This document shows, piece after piece, positions 33,717 through 43,668 of a stretch of DNA of 64,000 nt. A program made the translations under genes and the position numbers. The notes under the pieces are model-generated. The model ran no database searches. It was given only the letters and a program-made list of their open reading frames with translations, and was not told where the DNA came from. Location: assembly GCF_000743355.1 (NCBI RefSeq), contig NZ_JQEI01000012.1, positions 1 to 64,000 on the forward strand, read 5' to 3'. The stretch's first letter is position 1. Every line of letters begins with the position of its first letter. The stretch is from Serratia sp. Ag1 (GTDB lineage Bacteria > Pseudomonadota > Gammaproteobacteria > Enterobacterales > Enterobacteriaceae).

Positions 33717-36182
33717 CTATTCGTCTTCTTTTTGCTCGTCTGCCGTTTCTGCCTCATCGTTGGCTTCTTCCGGCGTGCTGACGCTCTCGATGGTCAGCTT
33801 GATTTCTGGCGTAATCAGATCGCTCAACATGGTGTAAACCTCCATGGTGTGCTCGCGGATCGCATCGCCGATATCGTCGATATAACCTTCTTCGCGCAGC
33901 GTCGCCACCAGAGTAGAGAACACCGCCTTGTCAAAGAATTCCGGTGCGTTGATGCCGTGCAGCACCGACAGGCGCTGAGCCATAATACGGCTCTCTTTCT
34001 CTAGCGCTCCGCGGTTGATGCTCGGGTTGGCGCTGAGGATCGACATGGTAATCGCGTAACGTTGCAAGGTTTCGCGGACACCGGCGGCCAACAGTTGCAG
34101 CGGGCGAATACGCGCCGGGTTCAGCACCAGTTCGTCACCTTTATTGCCAATCAACTGCTGGCGGGCCAGTTCGTCGATCAGTGGCTGCAGCACCTGCGGT
34201 AACTGCTCTTTTTCATAGCGCAGGAACAGCTCGGCTTTCAGCATTGGATAGATCAGGCTGACCTGGCGCAGCAGTTCATCGCGTGATACGCGACGATGAT
34301 GCATCACGATAGTGGCAATCAACGAAGGCAATACCAGCATGTGGTGAATATTGTTGCGGTAATAGGTCATCAGCACCGCTTGTTCACGCGGCAGGATGAT
34401 GATGTCACCAATGCTGTCTTTCTCCACCTCAAACTTATTCATGTTCAACGCGTGATCCAGCAACTGCTCCGGTGTTTGCGTTGGTACGGTGGCATCTGGC
34501 GCATAAGGCGCATTACGCATCAACTGCAGGTAACAATCCAACTGCTCAATCAACTGCTCACGGGTTAGCGCACGCTGGCGTGAAGCCAATAATGCGGTAG
34601 AACACAGGTTCATGGCGTTAGCTGCTGCCGCATTATTGATGCGCACCATGATCCGGGTAGCCAGATCGTTAACTACTGGCGTCAACCAGCTTGGGCGCTG
34701 GGCTTCAATCGGATCGATAGACTCGCGCCACTGTGGCACATGGTGGTTGAGGTAAGAGGTCAATGACAGCGGCTCGCCAAAGTTGACGTAGCCCTGGCCG
34801 AGGTTGCGCAGTTTGCGCAGGCCGCGCAGCATCTGCAGCAGCCCCTCTTTCTCTTTGGTCGCGCCCCGCAGCTCTTTGGCGTAGGTTCCTACTTCCATCA
34901 CATGTTCATAACCGATATAAACCGGCACTAAGGTAATAGGGCGAGTACCGCCACGCAGCATCGCCTGGATGGTCATCGACAGGGTGCCGGTTTTTGGCTC
35001 CAGCAAGCGCCCGGTGCGCGAGCGACCCCCTTCCACAAAGTATTCCACCGAATAACCACGGGTGAACAGCTCGCCGAGATATTCACGGAACACGGTGGAA
35101 TAGAGCTTATTGCCCTTGAAGGTACGGCGGATAAAGAACGCCCCCAAACGGCGGAAGATTGGCCCGGCTGGCCAGAAGTTCAGGTTGATACCTGCGGCAA
35201 TATGCGGCGGCACCAATCCTTGATGGTAGAGCACATAAGACAGCAACAGGTAATCCATGTGGCTGCGGTGGCAGGGCACATAGACGATCTCGTGGCCGTC
35301 CTGCGCCAGTTGGCGCACCCGTTCGGCTTTGGTGACGTTGAGGCCTTGATACAGACGGTTCCAGGTCCAGCTCAGCACACGATCGGAAAGACGCACGGCC
35401 TCATAGGAGAAGTCGGCGGCAATCTCTTCCATCAGCGCAATCGCGTTTTGCTGGGCTTTTTCGTGGGAGATCTTTTTGCTGCGGGCTTCATCTTCAACCG
35501 CTTTCTCAATGGCCTTGGATGCCAGCAGTTTGTTGAACAGATCCTGACGAGCTGGCAGGCTTGGCCCCACGGCAGCCAAACGCTGGCGTGAGAAGTGCAT
35601 GCGCGCCACACGCGCCAGTTTTTGCGCGATGGTTTGGTCGGTGCCGTGCTCGGTGGCCATACGCCGCAAAGAAACGGTATTGGAGAAACGGACAAAACTG
35701 TCGCGCCCCAACCACAAGATGGCGAAGAATTTCTGGAAGCCGTTCAGCAAACGCAGATGCGGTGCTCCATGCCCTTCACGCCCCGGTGAACGGCCAAACA
35801 TCACCGATACCGGCAGCATCTGAATGTCGAGATCCGGATTGCTACGGTGCAGATCCAGATAGTCGTGGAACAGTTTGACCGACTCTTCTTTAGGCGTGTA
35901 ATAGCGGAAGACGCGCGGGCCTTCATGGATAAACACATAGCTTGGCAGAACGGTGCCGTCGATCTCCAGTGAGTTAAGAGGATCGGGCAGCTCCTGTGCC
36001 AGACATTGGGTACGCAATGTCAGCAAATCTGCTTTGGAATTATAAGGCAGAACATACAGAATAGGTCGTGAGGGATCCAACCCTAACTCCGTGACCGGAT
36101 CTGAAGGGATAATCTTGCTTTTTACCAACATTTTCAGTGGTAAATTCAATAGTTTATAATATATTTTACGCCAACCTAACAT
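33717..36182 (-). CDS. plsB: Glycerol-3-phosphate acyltransferase
   Basis: Inner-membrane enzyme that acylates sn-glycerol-3-phosphate at position 1, starting phospholipid synthesis. 821 aa (E. coli 807). The acyltransferase HX4D motif is in [12 protein letters not shown] (about 303-314), followed by [11 protein letters not shown] (about 382) and the conserved [19 protein letters not shown]. The C-terminal tail is longer and acidic ([17 protein letters not shown]). ATG at 36182 ([16 protein letters not shown]) fits the family; AGAGG lies about 12 nt upstream, a rather long spacing. Divergent from dgkA as in E. coli. Confidence 0.95.
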   Translation of the reverse strand: MLGWRKIYYKLLNLPLKMLVKSKIIPSDPVTELGLDPSRPILYVLPYNSKADLLTLRTQCLAQELPDPLNSLEIDGTVLPSYVFIHEGPRVFRYYTPKEESVKLFHDYLDLHRSNPDLDIQMLPVSVMFGRSPGREGHGAPHLRLLNGFQKFFAILWLGRDSFVRFSNTVSLRRMATEHGTDQTIAQKLARVARMHFSRQRLAAVGPSLPARQDLFNKLLASKAIEKAVEDEARSKKISHEKAQQNAIALMEEIAADFSYEAVRLSDRVLSWTWNRLYQGLNVTKAERVRQLAQDGHEIVYVPCHRSHMDYLLLSYVLYHQGLVPPHIAAGINLNFWPAGPIFRRLGAFFIRRTFKGNKLYSTVFREYLGELFTRGYSVEYFVEGGRSRTGRLLEPKTGTLSMTIQAMLRGGTRPITLVPVYIGYEHVMEVGTYAKELRGATKEKEGLLQMLRGLRKLRNLGQGYVNFGEPLSLTSYLNHHVPQWRESIDPIEAQRPSWLTPVVNDLATRIMVRINNAAAANAMNLCSTALLASRQRALTREQLIEQLDCYLQLMRNAPYAPDATVPTQTPEQLLDHALNMNKFEVEKDSIGDIIILPREQAVLMTYYRNNIHHMLVLPSLIATIVMHHRRVSRDELLRQVSLIYPMLKAELFLRYEKEQLPQVLQPLIDELARQQLIGNKGDELVLNPARIRPLQLLAAGVRETLQRYAITMSILSANPSINRGALEKESRIMAQRLSVLHGINAPEFFDKAVFSTLVATLREEGYIDDIGDAIREHTMEVYTMLSDLITPEIKLTIESVSTPEEANDEAETADEQKEDE

Positions 36183-36368
36183 AACAACATAAAGCCTCTT
36201 GTTAGCAATGCGCCGCAAGCATACCAGAAACCGGGTAGCAGATCTGTGGCGTCGGGAATTCCCGAGGCTCGGTCGCCTCTGGGCACTCATCGTTAAATTA
36301 TACCCTATGGATTTCAAGTTGCTGCTTGAAACGCGATGGGGCACCACCTTTGAGAAAGGCGTTTTAAC

Positions 36369-36737
36369 ATGGCAAATAAAGCAACTGGCCTGACACGTAT
36401 CATTAAAGCGGCAGGTTATTCATATAAAGGCCTGACTGCGGCTTGGCGGCATGAAGCGGCATTCCGCCAGGAATCGCTCGCGGTTGTCGTGGCTATCATA
36501 CTGGCGATTTGGCTGGATGTGGGTGCGATAGCACGCATTTTATTGATCGGTTCGGTGCTGTTGGTGATGATCGTTGAAATTATCAACAGTGCAATCGAGG
36601 CTATCGTCGATCGTGTGGGGACGGACTACCATGAGCTGTCGGGCCGGGCAAAAGATATGGGATCGGCGGCGGTCTCGTTGACGATTATCCTGGCGCTGTT
36701 CGTGTGGGGGTCGGTGCTGTGGCAGCACTTTGCTTGA
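36369..36737 (+). CDS. dgkA: Diacylglycerol kinase
   Basis: Small integral membrane kinase that recycles diacylglycerol to phosphatidic acid. 122 aa as in E. coli, with three membrane helices and the signature [15 protein letters not shown] (about 69-83) containing the catalytic Glu and Asn-Ser. It is divergent from plsB, so two phospholipid genes share this intergenic region, and it lies upstream of lexA. Confidence 0.96.
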   Translation: MANKATGLTRIIKAAGYSYKGLTAAWRHEAAFRQESLAVVVAIILAIWLDVGAIARILLIGSVLLVMIVEIINSAIEAIVDRVGTDYHELSGRAKDMGSAAVSLTIILALFVWGSVLWQHFA

Positions 36738-36806
36738 ATAAATGTTGCGAATTGCTTCGCTAATCCCTGATTTTTATTCATTCTTTGGTTCCCAATCCTG
36801 ACTTAC

Positions 36807-36843
36807 CTGTATATACTCACAGCAAGACTGTATAAACAAACAG
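36807..36843 (+). promoter_or_regulatory. Two LexA boxes of the lexA promoter
   Basis: CTGTATATACTCACAG (36807-36822) and CTGTATAAACAAACAG (36828-36843) both fit CTG-N10-CAG. They are separated by 5 bp and end 8 bp before the lexA ATG. Two boxes in this spacing is the known E. coli lexA autoregulatory layout. Confidence 0.96.
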
Positions 36844-36851
36844 GGGGCGGA

Positions 36852-37460
36852 ATGAAAGCACTAACTACCAGGCAGCAAGAGGTCTACGACCTGATTCGCG
36901 ATCATATTTTGCAAACGGGCATGCCACCAACTCGTGCCGAGATCGCAACGCGTCTGGGATTCCGTTCACCGAATGCCGCCGAAGAGCACCTGAAAGCGCT
37001 GGCCCGTAAAGGGGTGATTGAAATTGTCTCTGGTGCTTCGCGTGGTATCCGCTTGCTGATGGAAGATGAAGAAGGGTTACCTTTGGTTGGCCGCGTTGCT
37101 GCCGGTGAACCTTTGCTGGCTGAGCAGCATATCGAAGGGCATTACAAAGTCGATCCTTCCCTGTTTAAACCTAGTGCGGATTTCCTGCTGCGCGTTAACG
37201 GCATGTCGATGCGTGATATTGGTATTCTCGACGGCGATCTGCTGGCGGTGCATAAAACCCAGGACGTGCGTAACGGCCAAGTGGTGGTTGCCCGTATCGA
37301 AGATGAGGTCACGGTCAAACGCCTGAAAAAGCACGGTAACACGGTTGAGCTGCTGCCCGAAAACAGTGAGTTTCAACCGATCGTTGTCGATCTGCGTGAG
37401 CAGAATTTCACTATCGAAGGTTTAGCGGTTGGCGTGATCCGCAACGGTGACTGGATCTAA
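36852..37460 (+). CDS. lexA: SOS response repressor LexA
   Basis: Represses SOS genes and cleaves itself when RecA is activated by single-stranded DNA. 202 aa: an N-terminal winged helix (1-70, recognition helix in [19 protein letters not shown]), the Ala-Gly cleavage site in RVAAGEP (about 84-85), catalytic Ser in VNGMSMRD (119) and Lys in DEVTVKRL (156). It is autoregulated by two boxes upstream and followed by dinF. Confidence 0.98.
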   Translation: MKALTTRQQEVYDLIRDHILQTGMPPTRAEIATRLGFRSPNAAEEHLKALARKGVIEIVSGASRGIRLLMEDEEGLPLVGRVAAGEPLLAEQHIEGHYKVDPSLFKPSADFLLRVNGMSMRDIGILDGDLLAVHKTQDVRNGQVVVARIEDEVTVKRLKKHGNTVELLPENSEFQPIVVDLREQNFTIEGLAVGVIRNGDWI

Positions 37461-37493
37461 GCGTTGCTGCCCTGATTGATACATCATACTCAT

Positions 37494-37515
37494 ATCGCCC
37501 CAGCTCTGGGGCGAT
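37494..37515 (+). terminator. lexA-dinF intergenic hairpin
   Basis: ATCGCCCCAG pairs perfectly with CTGGGGCGAT around a 2-nt centre, followed by ACCTTTTC. It lies between lexA and dinF, which are cotranscribed in E. coli, so it probably attenuates rather than ends transcription. Confidence 0.7.
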
Positions 37516-37562
37516 ACCTTTTCTGAACTATCACTACCGCACGGCCACGGGAACATTTCACT

Positions 37563-38909
37563 ATGCGCCTGATTTCTGCTTTTACCAGCGACACCGATAA
37601 AGCTTTGTGGCGTTTGGCATTGCCGATGATTTTTTCCAATATCACCGTTCCCTTGCTTGGCCTGGTGGATACTGCCGTTATTGGTCATCTTGATAGCCCG
37701 ACTTATCTCGGCGGGGTTGCCATAGGTTCAATGGTGACCAGCTTCCTGTTCATGCTGTTACTATTTCTGCGTATGAGCACCACCGGGCTGGCGGCACAGG
37801 CGTTAGGCGCTCAGGATCCGCAACGGTTAGCCAAGGCGTTGATGCAACCGCTGCTGCTGGCGCTGGTGGCTGGCATCGCGATTGTGCTGCTGCGTGTGCC
37901 GCTGATTACGCTGGCTTTGCAGATTGTCGGGGGTGATAAAGCCGTCTTGGCACAGGCTCGGTTGTTCCTGGAGATCCGCTGGTTAAGTGCGCCAGCGTCA
38001 TTGGCTAACATGGTGCTGCTGGGTTGGCTCTTGGGCGTACAGTATGTGCGGGCCCCGGTGATCTTGCTGATCGTCGGCAATCTGCTGAATATTGTGCTGG
38101 ATATCTGGCTGGTGATGGGGTTGGGCTGGAATGTGCCGGGCGCAGCGGCTGCGACGGCGATTGCCGAGTATGTCACACTGCTGTTGGGTCTGTGGCTGTC
38201 GTGGTGTGTGTTGCGCAGGCGTGGGATCTCGCTGGCAATACTGCGTCAGGCCTGGCGCGGCAATCTGCGCCGTTTGCTGGCGCTTAACCGCGACATCATG
38301 CTGCGTTCGTTATTACTTCAATTGTGCTTTGCCTCGCTGACCATTCTGGGCGCGCGTATGGGCAGTGATGTAGTGGCGGTTAACGCGGTGCTGATGAATC
38401 TGCTGACGTTCACCGCTTACGCGCTAGATGGTTTTGCCTATGCCGTCGAAGCACATTCCGGTCATGCTTATGGTGCGCGGGACGATCGCCAACTGCATAA
38501 CGTATGGCGCGCGGCTTGCAGGCAAGCCTGCCTAGTCGCTCTGGGTTTTGCGGTGATTTATATGTTGGCCGGGCAGCAGATCGTGATGGCCTTAACCTCG
38601 CTGCCGGAGTTACGTGCGTTGGCAAATCATTACCTGCCTTGGCAAGTGGCACTGCCTTTGGTTGGGGTCTGGTGCTATTTGTTGGATGGTATGTTTATCG
38701 GCGCGACCCGTGGGGCAGAAATGCGTAACAGTATGGCAATCGCCGCAGCCGGTTATGGGCTGACGTTATTCACCGTACCCGCACTGGGCAACCATGGCCT
38801 CTGGTTGGCTCTGATGGTGTTTCTGGCTTTGCGTGGAGCCGCATTGGGCTGGATCTGGCATCGCCATCGCGTGTGCGGAACCTGGTTTCCGACGGGGCAT
38901 AACGTCTGA
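37563..38909 (+). CDS. dinF: MATE family efflux protein DinF
   Basis: DNA-damage-inducible multidrug and toxin extrusion (MATE) transporter. 448 aa with twelve membrane helices. It is collinear with E. coli DinF, including LALPMIFSNITVPLLGLVDT (about 18-38), FLRMSTTGLAAQALGA, and AVNAVLMNLLTFTAYALDGF in the second half. It lies 102 bp after lexA on the same strand, so it is expected to be SOS-induced through the lexA boxes. Confidence 0.95.
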   Translation: MRLISAFTSDTDKALWRLALPMIFSNITVPLLGLVDTAVIGHLDSPTYLGGVAIGSMVTSFLFMLLLFLRMSTTGLAAQALGAQDPQRLAKALMQPLLLALVAGIAIVLLRVPLITLALQIVGGDKAVLAQARLFLEIRWLSAPASLANMVLLGWLLGVQYVRAPVILLIVGNLLNIVLDIWLVMGLGWNVPGAAAATAIAEYVTLLLGLWLSWCVLRRRGISLAILRQAWRGNLRRLLALNRDIMLRSLLLQLCFASLTILGARMGSDVVAVNAVLMNLLTFTAYALDGFAYAVEAHSGHAYGARDDRQLHNVWRAACRQACLVALGFAVIYMLAGQQIVMALTSLPELRALANHYLPWQVALPLVGVWCYLLDGMFIGATRGAEMRNSMAIAAAGYGLTLFTVPALGNHGLWLALMVFLALRGAALGWIWHRHRVCGTWFPTGHNV

Positions 38910-38955
38910 CTGGGGGTAGATGTGGCGCGATAGTGCGGCATTGCTACCGCAGCGC

Positions 38956-39465
38956 TTATTTCTTCTTTATTACAATGCTGTGGTCATGATCGCAATCATG
39001 CTTGCTTTCACAGGCTTCGACCTCGACGCAGGCGGAACAGAGCCCGTGTGCTTCAACTACGCTGTGGCGTAAGGCAAATCCAGACTCTGTGGCCAGCTTT
39101 TGCAGCATTTCTTCCACGCCTTCGGTTGTGCGTTCGGTAACCTGCCCACAGCGATCGCAAATAAACAAAGCAGAGGTGTGCATTGGCTGTTCGAAATGAT
39201 GGCACAGCACATAGCTGTTAGCCGATTCGACGCGGTGGATAAACCCCTGTTCCAATAAAAAATCCAGCGCCCGGTACACCGTTGGCGGCTTGGCTTGGGG
39301 TTCCGCCACGCGCAGCAGATCGAGCAGATCGTAAGCGCTGATGGCACCGGGTTGCTCCGCCATCAGGCGTAACACTTCCAGCCGCTGCGGAGTCAGCCGC
39401 ACGTTGCGTTGCTGGCAGAGCCGTTCGGCCTGTGCGAGCAGCTTTTCCTGGTTGGTTGAGCTCAT
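38956..39465 (-). CDS. zur: Zinc uptake regulator Zur
   Basis: Fur-family zinc sensor that represses znuABC and related genes when zinc is plentiful. 169 aa. Conserved blocks are NVRLTPQRLEVLRLM and KPPTVYRALDFLLEQGFIH (winged helix), FICDRCG and CSACVEVEAC (structural zinc cysteines), and a His-rich C-terminus (CDHDHS). ATG at 39465 (MSSTNQEKLLAQAERLC) fits the family; the frame stays open further upstream without support. E. coli yjbJ is absent from this neighbourhood. Confidence 0.96.
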   Translation of the reverse strand: MSSTNQEKLLAQAERLCQQRNVRLTPQRLEVLRLMAEQPGAISAYDLLDLLRVAEPQAKPPTVYRALDFLLEQGFIHRVESANSYVLCHHFEQPMHTSALFICDRCGQVTERTTEGVEEMLQKLATESGFALRHSVVEAHGLCSACVEVEACESKHDCDHDHSIVIKKK

Positions 39466-39693
39466 AGCAAATATCCCGGTACGCAAAAAAGAAGCTGATT
39501 TTAACATGTTTCAGCGGAATCGCCGAGGGTTGTGCCATGTTCCCTACCCAGCAGACGCAGGAACATGAAGCGTAAAGTGAGAAATCGCTCACGATTTGTC
39601 GCTATTGCACCTGAACAGGACATCTTTACTGTTTTCCGGCCTAGGGTAGCGGTATAACGCGAAACAGGAACGATACCTTTCAGGAGCTTTAAG

Positions 39694-40266
39694 ATGACAG
39701 AAAGAGAAAAATTGCTGCGCGGTGAGGTTTATAACAGCCGTGATGAAGAGCTGATTGCACTGTATCACCGGGCGCGTGGCCTCACCAAGCAACTGGCTGC
39801 ACTGGATTCGCATCAGGCGGAAGAGAAGAAAGGTCTGTTGTGTGAACTGTTTGCTGCCTGGGGGGATGAAAGTTGGATCGAATTACCGTTCTGGTGTGAT
39901 TATGGCCAGCATATCCGTATCGGTAAAAACTGTTTTATCAACGTGAATGCGGTATTTCTCGACTGCAACACCATTACCATTGGTGATAACACGCTGATCG
40001 GCCCAAATGTGCAAATCTACACGCCAAGTCACCCGCTCAAGGCCAGTGAACGCTTTAGCGGTGATCCTGATTTCCCGTTTAAAACCTCGGCCAAACCGGT
40101 AGTGATCGGCAGTAACGTCTGGATTGGCGGTAACGTGGTGATCCTGCCAGGGGTGACCATTGGTGATGGCACCACCATTGGTGCAGGCAGCGTGGTCACC
40201 GGGGATATCCCAGCCAACGTATTGGCGCTGGGGCAACCGTGCCGGGTGATCCGCGAGCTGGAATAG
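39694..40266 (+). CDS. maa: Sugar O-acetyltransferase, Maa/LacA/NodL type
   Basis: Left-handed beta-helix acetyltransferase using acetyl-CoA; enteric relatives acetylate maltose and other sugars. 190 aa: an N-terminal helical maltose-acetyltransferase domain (MTEREKLLRGEVYNSRDEEL), then hexapeptide repeats (about 70-175: IGKNCF, ITIGDN, VIGSNVWIGGNVVI, IGDGTTIGAGSVVT). The catalytic His lies in YTPSHPL. CAGGAG precedes ATG 39694. It converges on the anti-sigma gene with 5 bp between stops. Substrate unproven, so the symbol is a best guess. Confidence 0.82.
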   Translation: MTEREKLLRGEVYNSRDEELIALYHRARGLTKQLAALDSHQAEEKKGLLCELFAAWGDESWIELPFWCDYGQHIRIGKNCFINVNAVFLDCNTITIGDNTLIGPNVQIYTPSHPLKASERFSGDPDFPFKTSAKPVVIGSNVWIGGNVVILPGVTIGDGTTIGAGSVVTGDIPANVLALGQPCRVIRELE

Positions 40267-40271
40267 TGGCT

Positions 40272-41027
40272 TCAGCTTGCCAGCGCTTGCCGCAATTGGC
40301 TGGCAAGCGCGTTCATCTGCGGTGGTGGATTATGGCCAATCAGCATAAAGCTGTGATTGCTGCCGGACCAGTACACCAGGTTCATCCCCAGGCGCTGTTC
40401 ATTTTCTGGGGAGGCTTCGCCAGCTTGCTGAATGATGCACAAAGCCAGTGGCCCATATTGCTCATCAAGATAGGTCAATTGCGCGATGCGTTTGCCGTCG
40501 TAAGCCAGGAGCCGGGCATTTTTCAGCGTCGCTCCCGGCAACACCAGTTGTTGCGGCAGTAAAGTGATACCGATCTGCGTGCCAGTCTGTTGCAATTGAG
40601 CGGCGAGGTCTTGAGAGGAAGGGGGAGGGCCTGCCAACGTTTCGGGTGTATAGAGCGCCATATATTGTGCCACCAGGCTGCGCCAGTTCTCTTCTGGCTG
40701 GTTGAGCTGCAGGAAGGCACGATCGCCAGCTACTCCTACAGCTAGTAAACCAATCGCTGCCGCAATCAGTTGGCGACGGGTGATCCTTCGCGGCGTTGGC
40801 CTTAAGAGAACATGCAGCTCGGCCTGTAGCCGTTGTATTGGTGCTTCGTCGAGCAATGGCTGGAAAGCGGCTTTGAACGGCAGGTTGCTGCCCGCCAGCC
40901 AAGCCAGGCGCGCGGCCAGTTCAGGTTCTCTGGTGAGCTGTTGTTCCAACTCATGCCGCTGTGAACGCGCCAGTTGATTATCCAGATAGGCAACCAGCAG
41001 TTCATCAACATTGCGATGAGTGCTCAT
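40272..41027 (-). CDS. Putative anti-sigma factor, membrane-anchored
   Basis: 251 aa encoded immediately after an ECF-type sigma gene (4-bp ATGA overlap at 41024-41027), so very likely its anti-sigma factor. The N-terminus (1-75) is helical and acidic/basic (VDELLVAYLDNQLARSQRHE), a typical sigma-binding layout, but lacks the HxxxCxxC zinc motif of ZAS domains. One membrane segment (about 82-101, after RRITRRQ) is followed by a periplasmic domain of about 150 aa. The tail includes a GSNHSFMLIGHNPPPQMNAL block seen in anti-sigma E-like transmembrane regulators. Signal unknown. Confidence 0.78.
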   Translation of the reverse strand: MSTHRNVDELLVAYLDNQLARSQRHELEQQLTREPELAARLAWLAGSNLPFKAAFQPLLDEAPIQRLQAELHVLLRPTPRRITRRQLIAAAIGLLAVGVAGDRAFLQLNQPEENWRSLVAQYMALYTPETLAGPPPSSQDLAAQLQQTGTQIGITLLPQQLVLPGATLKNARLLAYDGKRIAQLTYLDEQYGPLALCIIQQAGEASPENEQRLGMNLVYWSGSNHSFMLIGHNPPPQMNALASQLRQALAS

Positions 41028-41564
41028 GATTGTTCTCCTTTTGACCGCGTTGGCGTGCTTTGCAATACGCTGTCGTTCGCCAATCTCAGGCGTGCTGCCG
41101 CCAGGCGGCTCATGATGGTGCCGATCGGCACGCCAAGCACCTCTGCGGCTTCCCGGTAGGAAAGCTCCTCCACGTACACCAGAAACACCGTATTACGCTG
41201 AGCCTCCGGTAGCCGGTTAACGCGTTGCATCACTTGATTGGCCCAGATGGGGTCTTCATTACTTGCTGAATCAGCCAGTTCCTCTGCGTCGACAAAGCCT
41301 TGCCCCTGGCGGATATGTTGCGCTCGTACTTCATTGAGCCAGATAGAGTGCAGAATTGAGAACAACCAGCGATCCAGACGCGTCCCTTCGCTAAACTGTG
41401 CGGCATGCTCAAGCGCCCGCACGTAGGTAGCCTGAACCAAATCATCGGCAATATCCCGCCGGTGGCAAAGTACCAGGCCATAGCGCCACAGGCGGGAAAG
41501 ATATTGCCCGATCTCGTTGCGAATCGCGTCGTTGCTGATAGCGGCCTCCAGGGGGCAACCTCAT
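41024..41564 (-). pseudogene. ECF-type sigma factor gene with an early frameshift
   Basis: The frame ending at 41024 encodes sigma region 2 (DDLVQATYVRALEHAAQF... RLDRWLFSILH), a linker, and region 4 (LPEAQRNTVFLVYVEELSYR... GVPIGTIMSRLAAAR). It runs open back to 41564 but has no ATG/GTG/TTG until after the first region 2 helices. The natural ATG overlaps the stop of the TPR gene (ATGA, 41561-41564) but is out of frame by one base. A run of five C (G at 41551-41555) explains this: with four, the ATG reads MRLPLEAAISNDAIR straight into the sigma frame at about 180 aa. It is either a mutation, a phase-variable tract or a sequencing error. Confidence 0.75.
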
Positions 41565-42088
41565 GACTCAGGGTGATGATCGATAGCTGTGGCCAGATCG
41601 CGATACTCTTCGCACCCGGTTCCGCACAGTGATTTGATCACCGCCAACTGCTGTTTGGCCAGATCCGGACGGCCTTTAATCATGTAGGCTTCCCCCAGAT
41701 ATTCGCGGACTTTCGGGTAGTGGGGATCCAGCGCCACTGATTTTAAATAGTAGCTGATACCTTCATCGGTGCGGCCAAGTTTGCGGGTGGCATAACCGCG
41801 ATAATTCAGCGCTACAGCGGTGTTGGGATCTTGCAGCGTATTAAGGACATCCAGAGCTTCCTGATAGCGACCACTTTTTGCCAACGCATAAGCGTAGTTA
41901 GCTCGGTCACTGTCACTGAGCATGCTGCTCTTTTCCACCATGCAGGTTTTGGTTTTACTGTCATAGATCTGCCCTTTCGGGCAGGTTGGGGTGCTCTGAC
42001 TGTTGTCGCCCATGGCATGGGTAAAGCCGGAAAACAGCACTGTGCTGGCGATGGCGGGCAGCAGCAGGATTTTGACGAAACGGTTCAT
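41561..42088 (-). CDS. Exported tetratricopeptide-repeat protein
   Basis: 175 aa with a signal peptide (cleavage after THA, about residue 25), so periplasmic. A short Cys-bounded motif, CPKGQIYDSKTKTC (about 36-49), precedes two to three TPR units (about 60-150: ANYAYALAKSGRYQEALDVL, ALNYRGYATRKLGRTDEGIS, VREYLGEAYMIKGRPDLAKQ). A second cysteine pair, LCGTGCEEY, lies near the end and could form disulfides. First gene of a TPR / sigma / anti-sigma operon; its TGA overlaps the natural sigma ATG. A role as envelope sensor or target of the sigma system is inferred. Confidence 0.8.
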   Translation of the reverse strand: MNRFVKILLLPAIASTVLFSGFTHAMGDNSQSTPTCPKGQIYDSKTKTCMVEKSSMLSDSDRANYAYALAKSGRYQEALDVLNTLQDPNTAVALNYRGYATRKLGRTDEGISYYLKSVALDPHYPKVREYLGEAYMIKGRPDLAKQQLAVIKSLCGTGCEEYRDLATAIDHHPES

Positions 42089-42280
42089 AGTGTGTTCCTC
42101 GGTAGGGTAGGCGCTGGTGTTACGCCATTACCGAGTGAACACCTGTGAACACCTATTTATTCATTTCTTTTTCGGCAGTTTTCCCAAGACTGCCGATTGC
42201 CGTTATAATAGCCGTTTGCGACGCTGGCATAGACCGCCGGTTGTTGAACTCCAGACATTTCAGGTAGCCAGTAATTCAGC

Positions 42281-43291
42281 ATGACGACAGATAACCACGC
42301 TTCCCAATACGCCGCTAATCGTTTCTCCATCGCGCCGATGCTCGACTGGACCGATCGTCATTGCCGTTATTTTCACCGCTTGTTGACCCAGGAAACGCTG
42401 CTGTATACCGAGATGGTGACCACTGGCGCGATTATCCACGGTAAAGGCGATTATCTGGCGTATAGCGAAGCAGAGCATCCGGTGGCGTTACAACTGGGCG
42501 GTAGCGATCCGGCAGCGTTGGCGCATTGTGCCAAGCTGGCGGAGCAGCGCGGCTATGATGAGATCAACCTCAACGTGGGTTGTCCGTCTGATCGGGTGCA
42601 GAACGGTATGTTCGGTGCTTGCCTGATGGGGCAGGCGGAGCTGGTTGCTGATTGCATCAAAGCGATGCGTGATGTGGTTACTATCCCAGTAACGGTGAAA
42701 ACCCGTATTGGCATTGACGAGCAGGATAGCTATGCCTTCCTGTGTGACTTTATCGGCACGGTTGCCGGGCGCGGTGAGTGCGATATGTTCACTATTCATG
42801 CGCGCAAAGCCTGGCTTTCCGGGTTGAGCCCGAAAGAGAACCGTGAAGTACCACCGCTGGATTATCCGCGTGTCTATCAGTTAAAACGCGATTTCCCGCA
42901 GCTCACAATCGCGATTAATGGTGGGGTGAAAACGCTGGAAGAAGCGCAACAGCACTTACAACACGTAGATGGCGTGATGATGGGCCGTGAAGCCTATCAG
43001 AACCCAGGGATTCTGGCGCGTGTCGACGGTGAGATTTTCGGGTCCCCAACAGATGTGCTCAGCAGCGTGGAGATTATCGAAGCGCTGTATCCGTACATCG
43101 AACGTGAACTGGCTAACGGGACTTATCTGGGTCATATCACCCGCCATATTCTGGGGTTGTTCCAGGGCGTCCCAGGGGCGCGCCAGTGGCGTCGTCATCT
43201 GAGCGAAAATGCTCACAAACCGGGGGCTGATGTGAGAGTGGTTGAGCAGGCGTTGAGCTTGGTGCGCTCTCCACGTGCCGAAGTGGCGTAA
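42281..43291 (+). CDS. dusA: tRNA-dihydrouridine synthase A
   Basis: FMN enzyme that reduces uridines 20/20a in the tRNA D-loop. 336 aa. Signature [20 protein letters not shown] (about 97-116) holds the catalytic Cys. FMN contacts are suggested by [17 protein letters not shown] at the start, [16 protein letters not shown] (about 169), and [10 protein letters not shown] and [11 protein letters not shown] near residues 211-247. It is collinear with E. coli DusA minus a few N-terminal residues and has its own terminator downstream. Confidence 0.96.
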   Translation: MTTDNHASQYAANRFSIAPMLDWTDRHCRYFHRLLTQETLLYTEMVTTGAIIHGKGDYLAYSEAEHPVALQLGGSDPAALAHCAKLAEQRGYDEINLNVGCPSDRVQNGMFGACLMGQAELVADCIKAMRDVVTIPVTVKTRIGIDEQDSYAFLCDFIGTVAGRGECDMFTIHARKAWLSGLSPKENREVPPLDYPRVYQLKRDFPQLTIAINGGVKTLEEAQQHLQHVDGVMMGREAYQNPGILARVDGEIFGSPTDVLSSVEIIEALYPYIERELANGTYLGHITRHILGLFQGVPGARQWRRHLSENAHKPGADVRVVEQALSLVRSPRAEVA

Positions 43292-43330
43292 TCATTAATT
43301 GATTTGACCAATATTTGGTTTTTTTGACCA

Positions 43331-43359
43331 AGAGTGCCAGAGGCTATGGCACTCTTTTT
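43331..43359 (+). terminator. dusA terminator
   Basis: AGAGTGCC pairs with GGCACTCT around a 9-nt loop and continues into TTTTTA, 40 bp after the dusA stop. Confidence 0.92.
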
Positions 43360-43393
43360 ACCCTATTTCAATAGGTTAAATTCCCTGCCAAGT

Positions 43394-43408
43394 TGGCACG
43401 CTTTTTGT
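43394..43408 (+). promoter_or_regulatory. Sigma-54 promoter of pspG
   Basis: TGGCAC-GCTTT-TTGT fits the -24/-12 sigma-54 consensus TGGCAC-N5-TTGC with one change (final C to T). It lies 42 bp before the pspG start. E. coli pspG is sigma-54/PspF dependent. A PspF upstream site was not assigned. Confidence 0.82.
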
Positions 43409-43449
43409 AAATAACAATGCAGACACATTGTTTTGCCAAGGAGCAACCC

Positions 43450-43668
43450 ATGTTAGAACTTTTCTTCATTATCGGTTTTGTGGTCATGCTGCTGGTGACC
43501 GGTATTTCTCTGCTGGGGGTGATCGCCGCATTGTTCGTGGCGGCGGCTTTTATGCTGCTCGGCGGGCTGTTCGCTATGGTAATTAAATTGCTGCCGTGGC
43601 TGATTTTGGCGGTGATCGGCGTATGGATATACCGTTCCATGCAGAAACCGCAGATTCGCCGCTATTAA
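43450..43668 (+). CDS. pspG: Phage shock protein G
   Basis: Small inner-membrane effector of the phage shock response. 72 aa with two strongly hydrophobic segments (about 3-24 and 28-60, sharing VTGISLLGVIAALFV with E. coli MLELLFVIGFFVMLMVTGVS). ATG at 43450 follows AAGGAG. Driven by a sigma-54 promoter. The C-terminus is shorter than in E. coli (ends MQKPQIRRY). Confidence 0.94.
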   Translation: MLELFFIIGFVVMLLVTGISLLGVIAALFVAAAFMLLGGLFAMVIKLLPWLILAVIGVWIYRSMQKPQIRRY

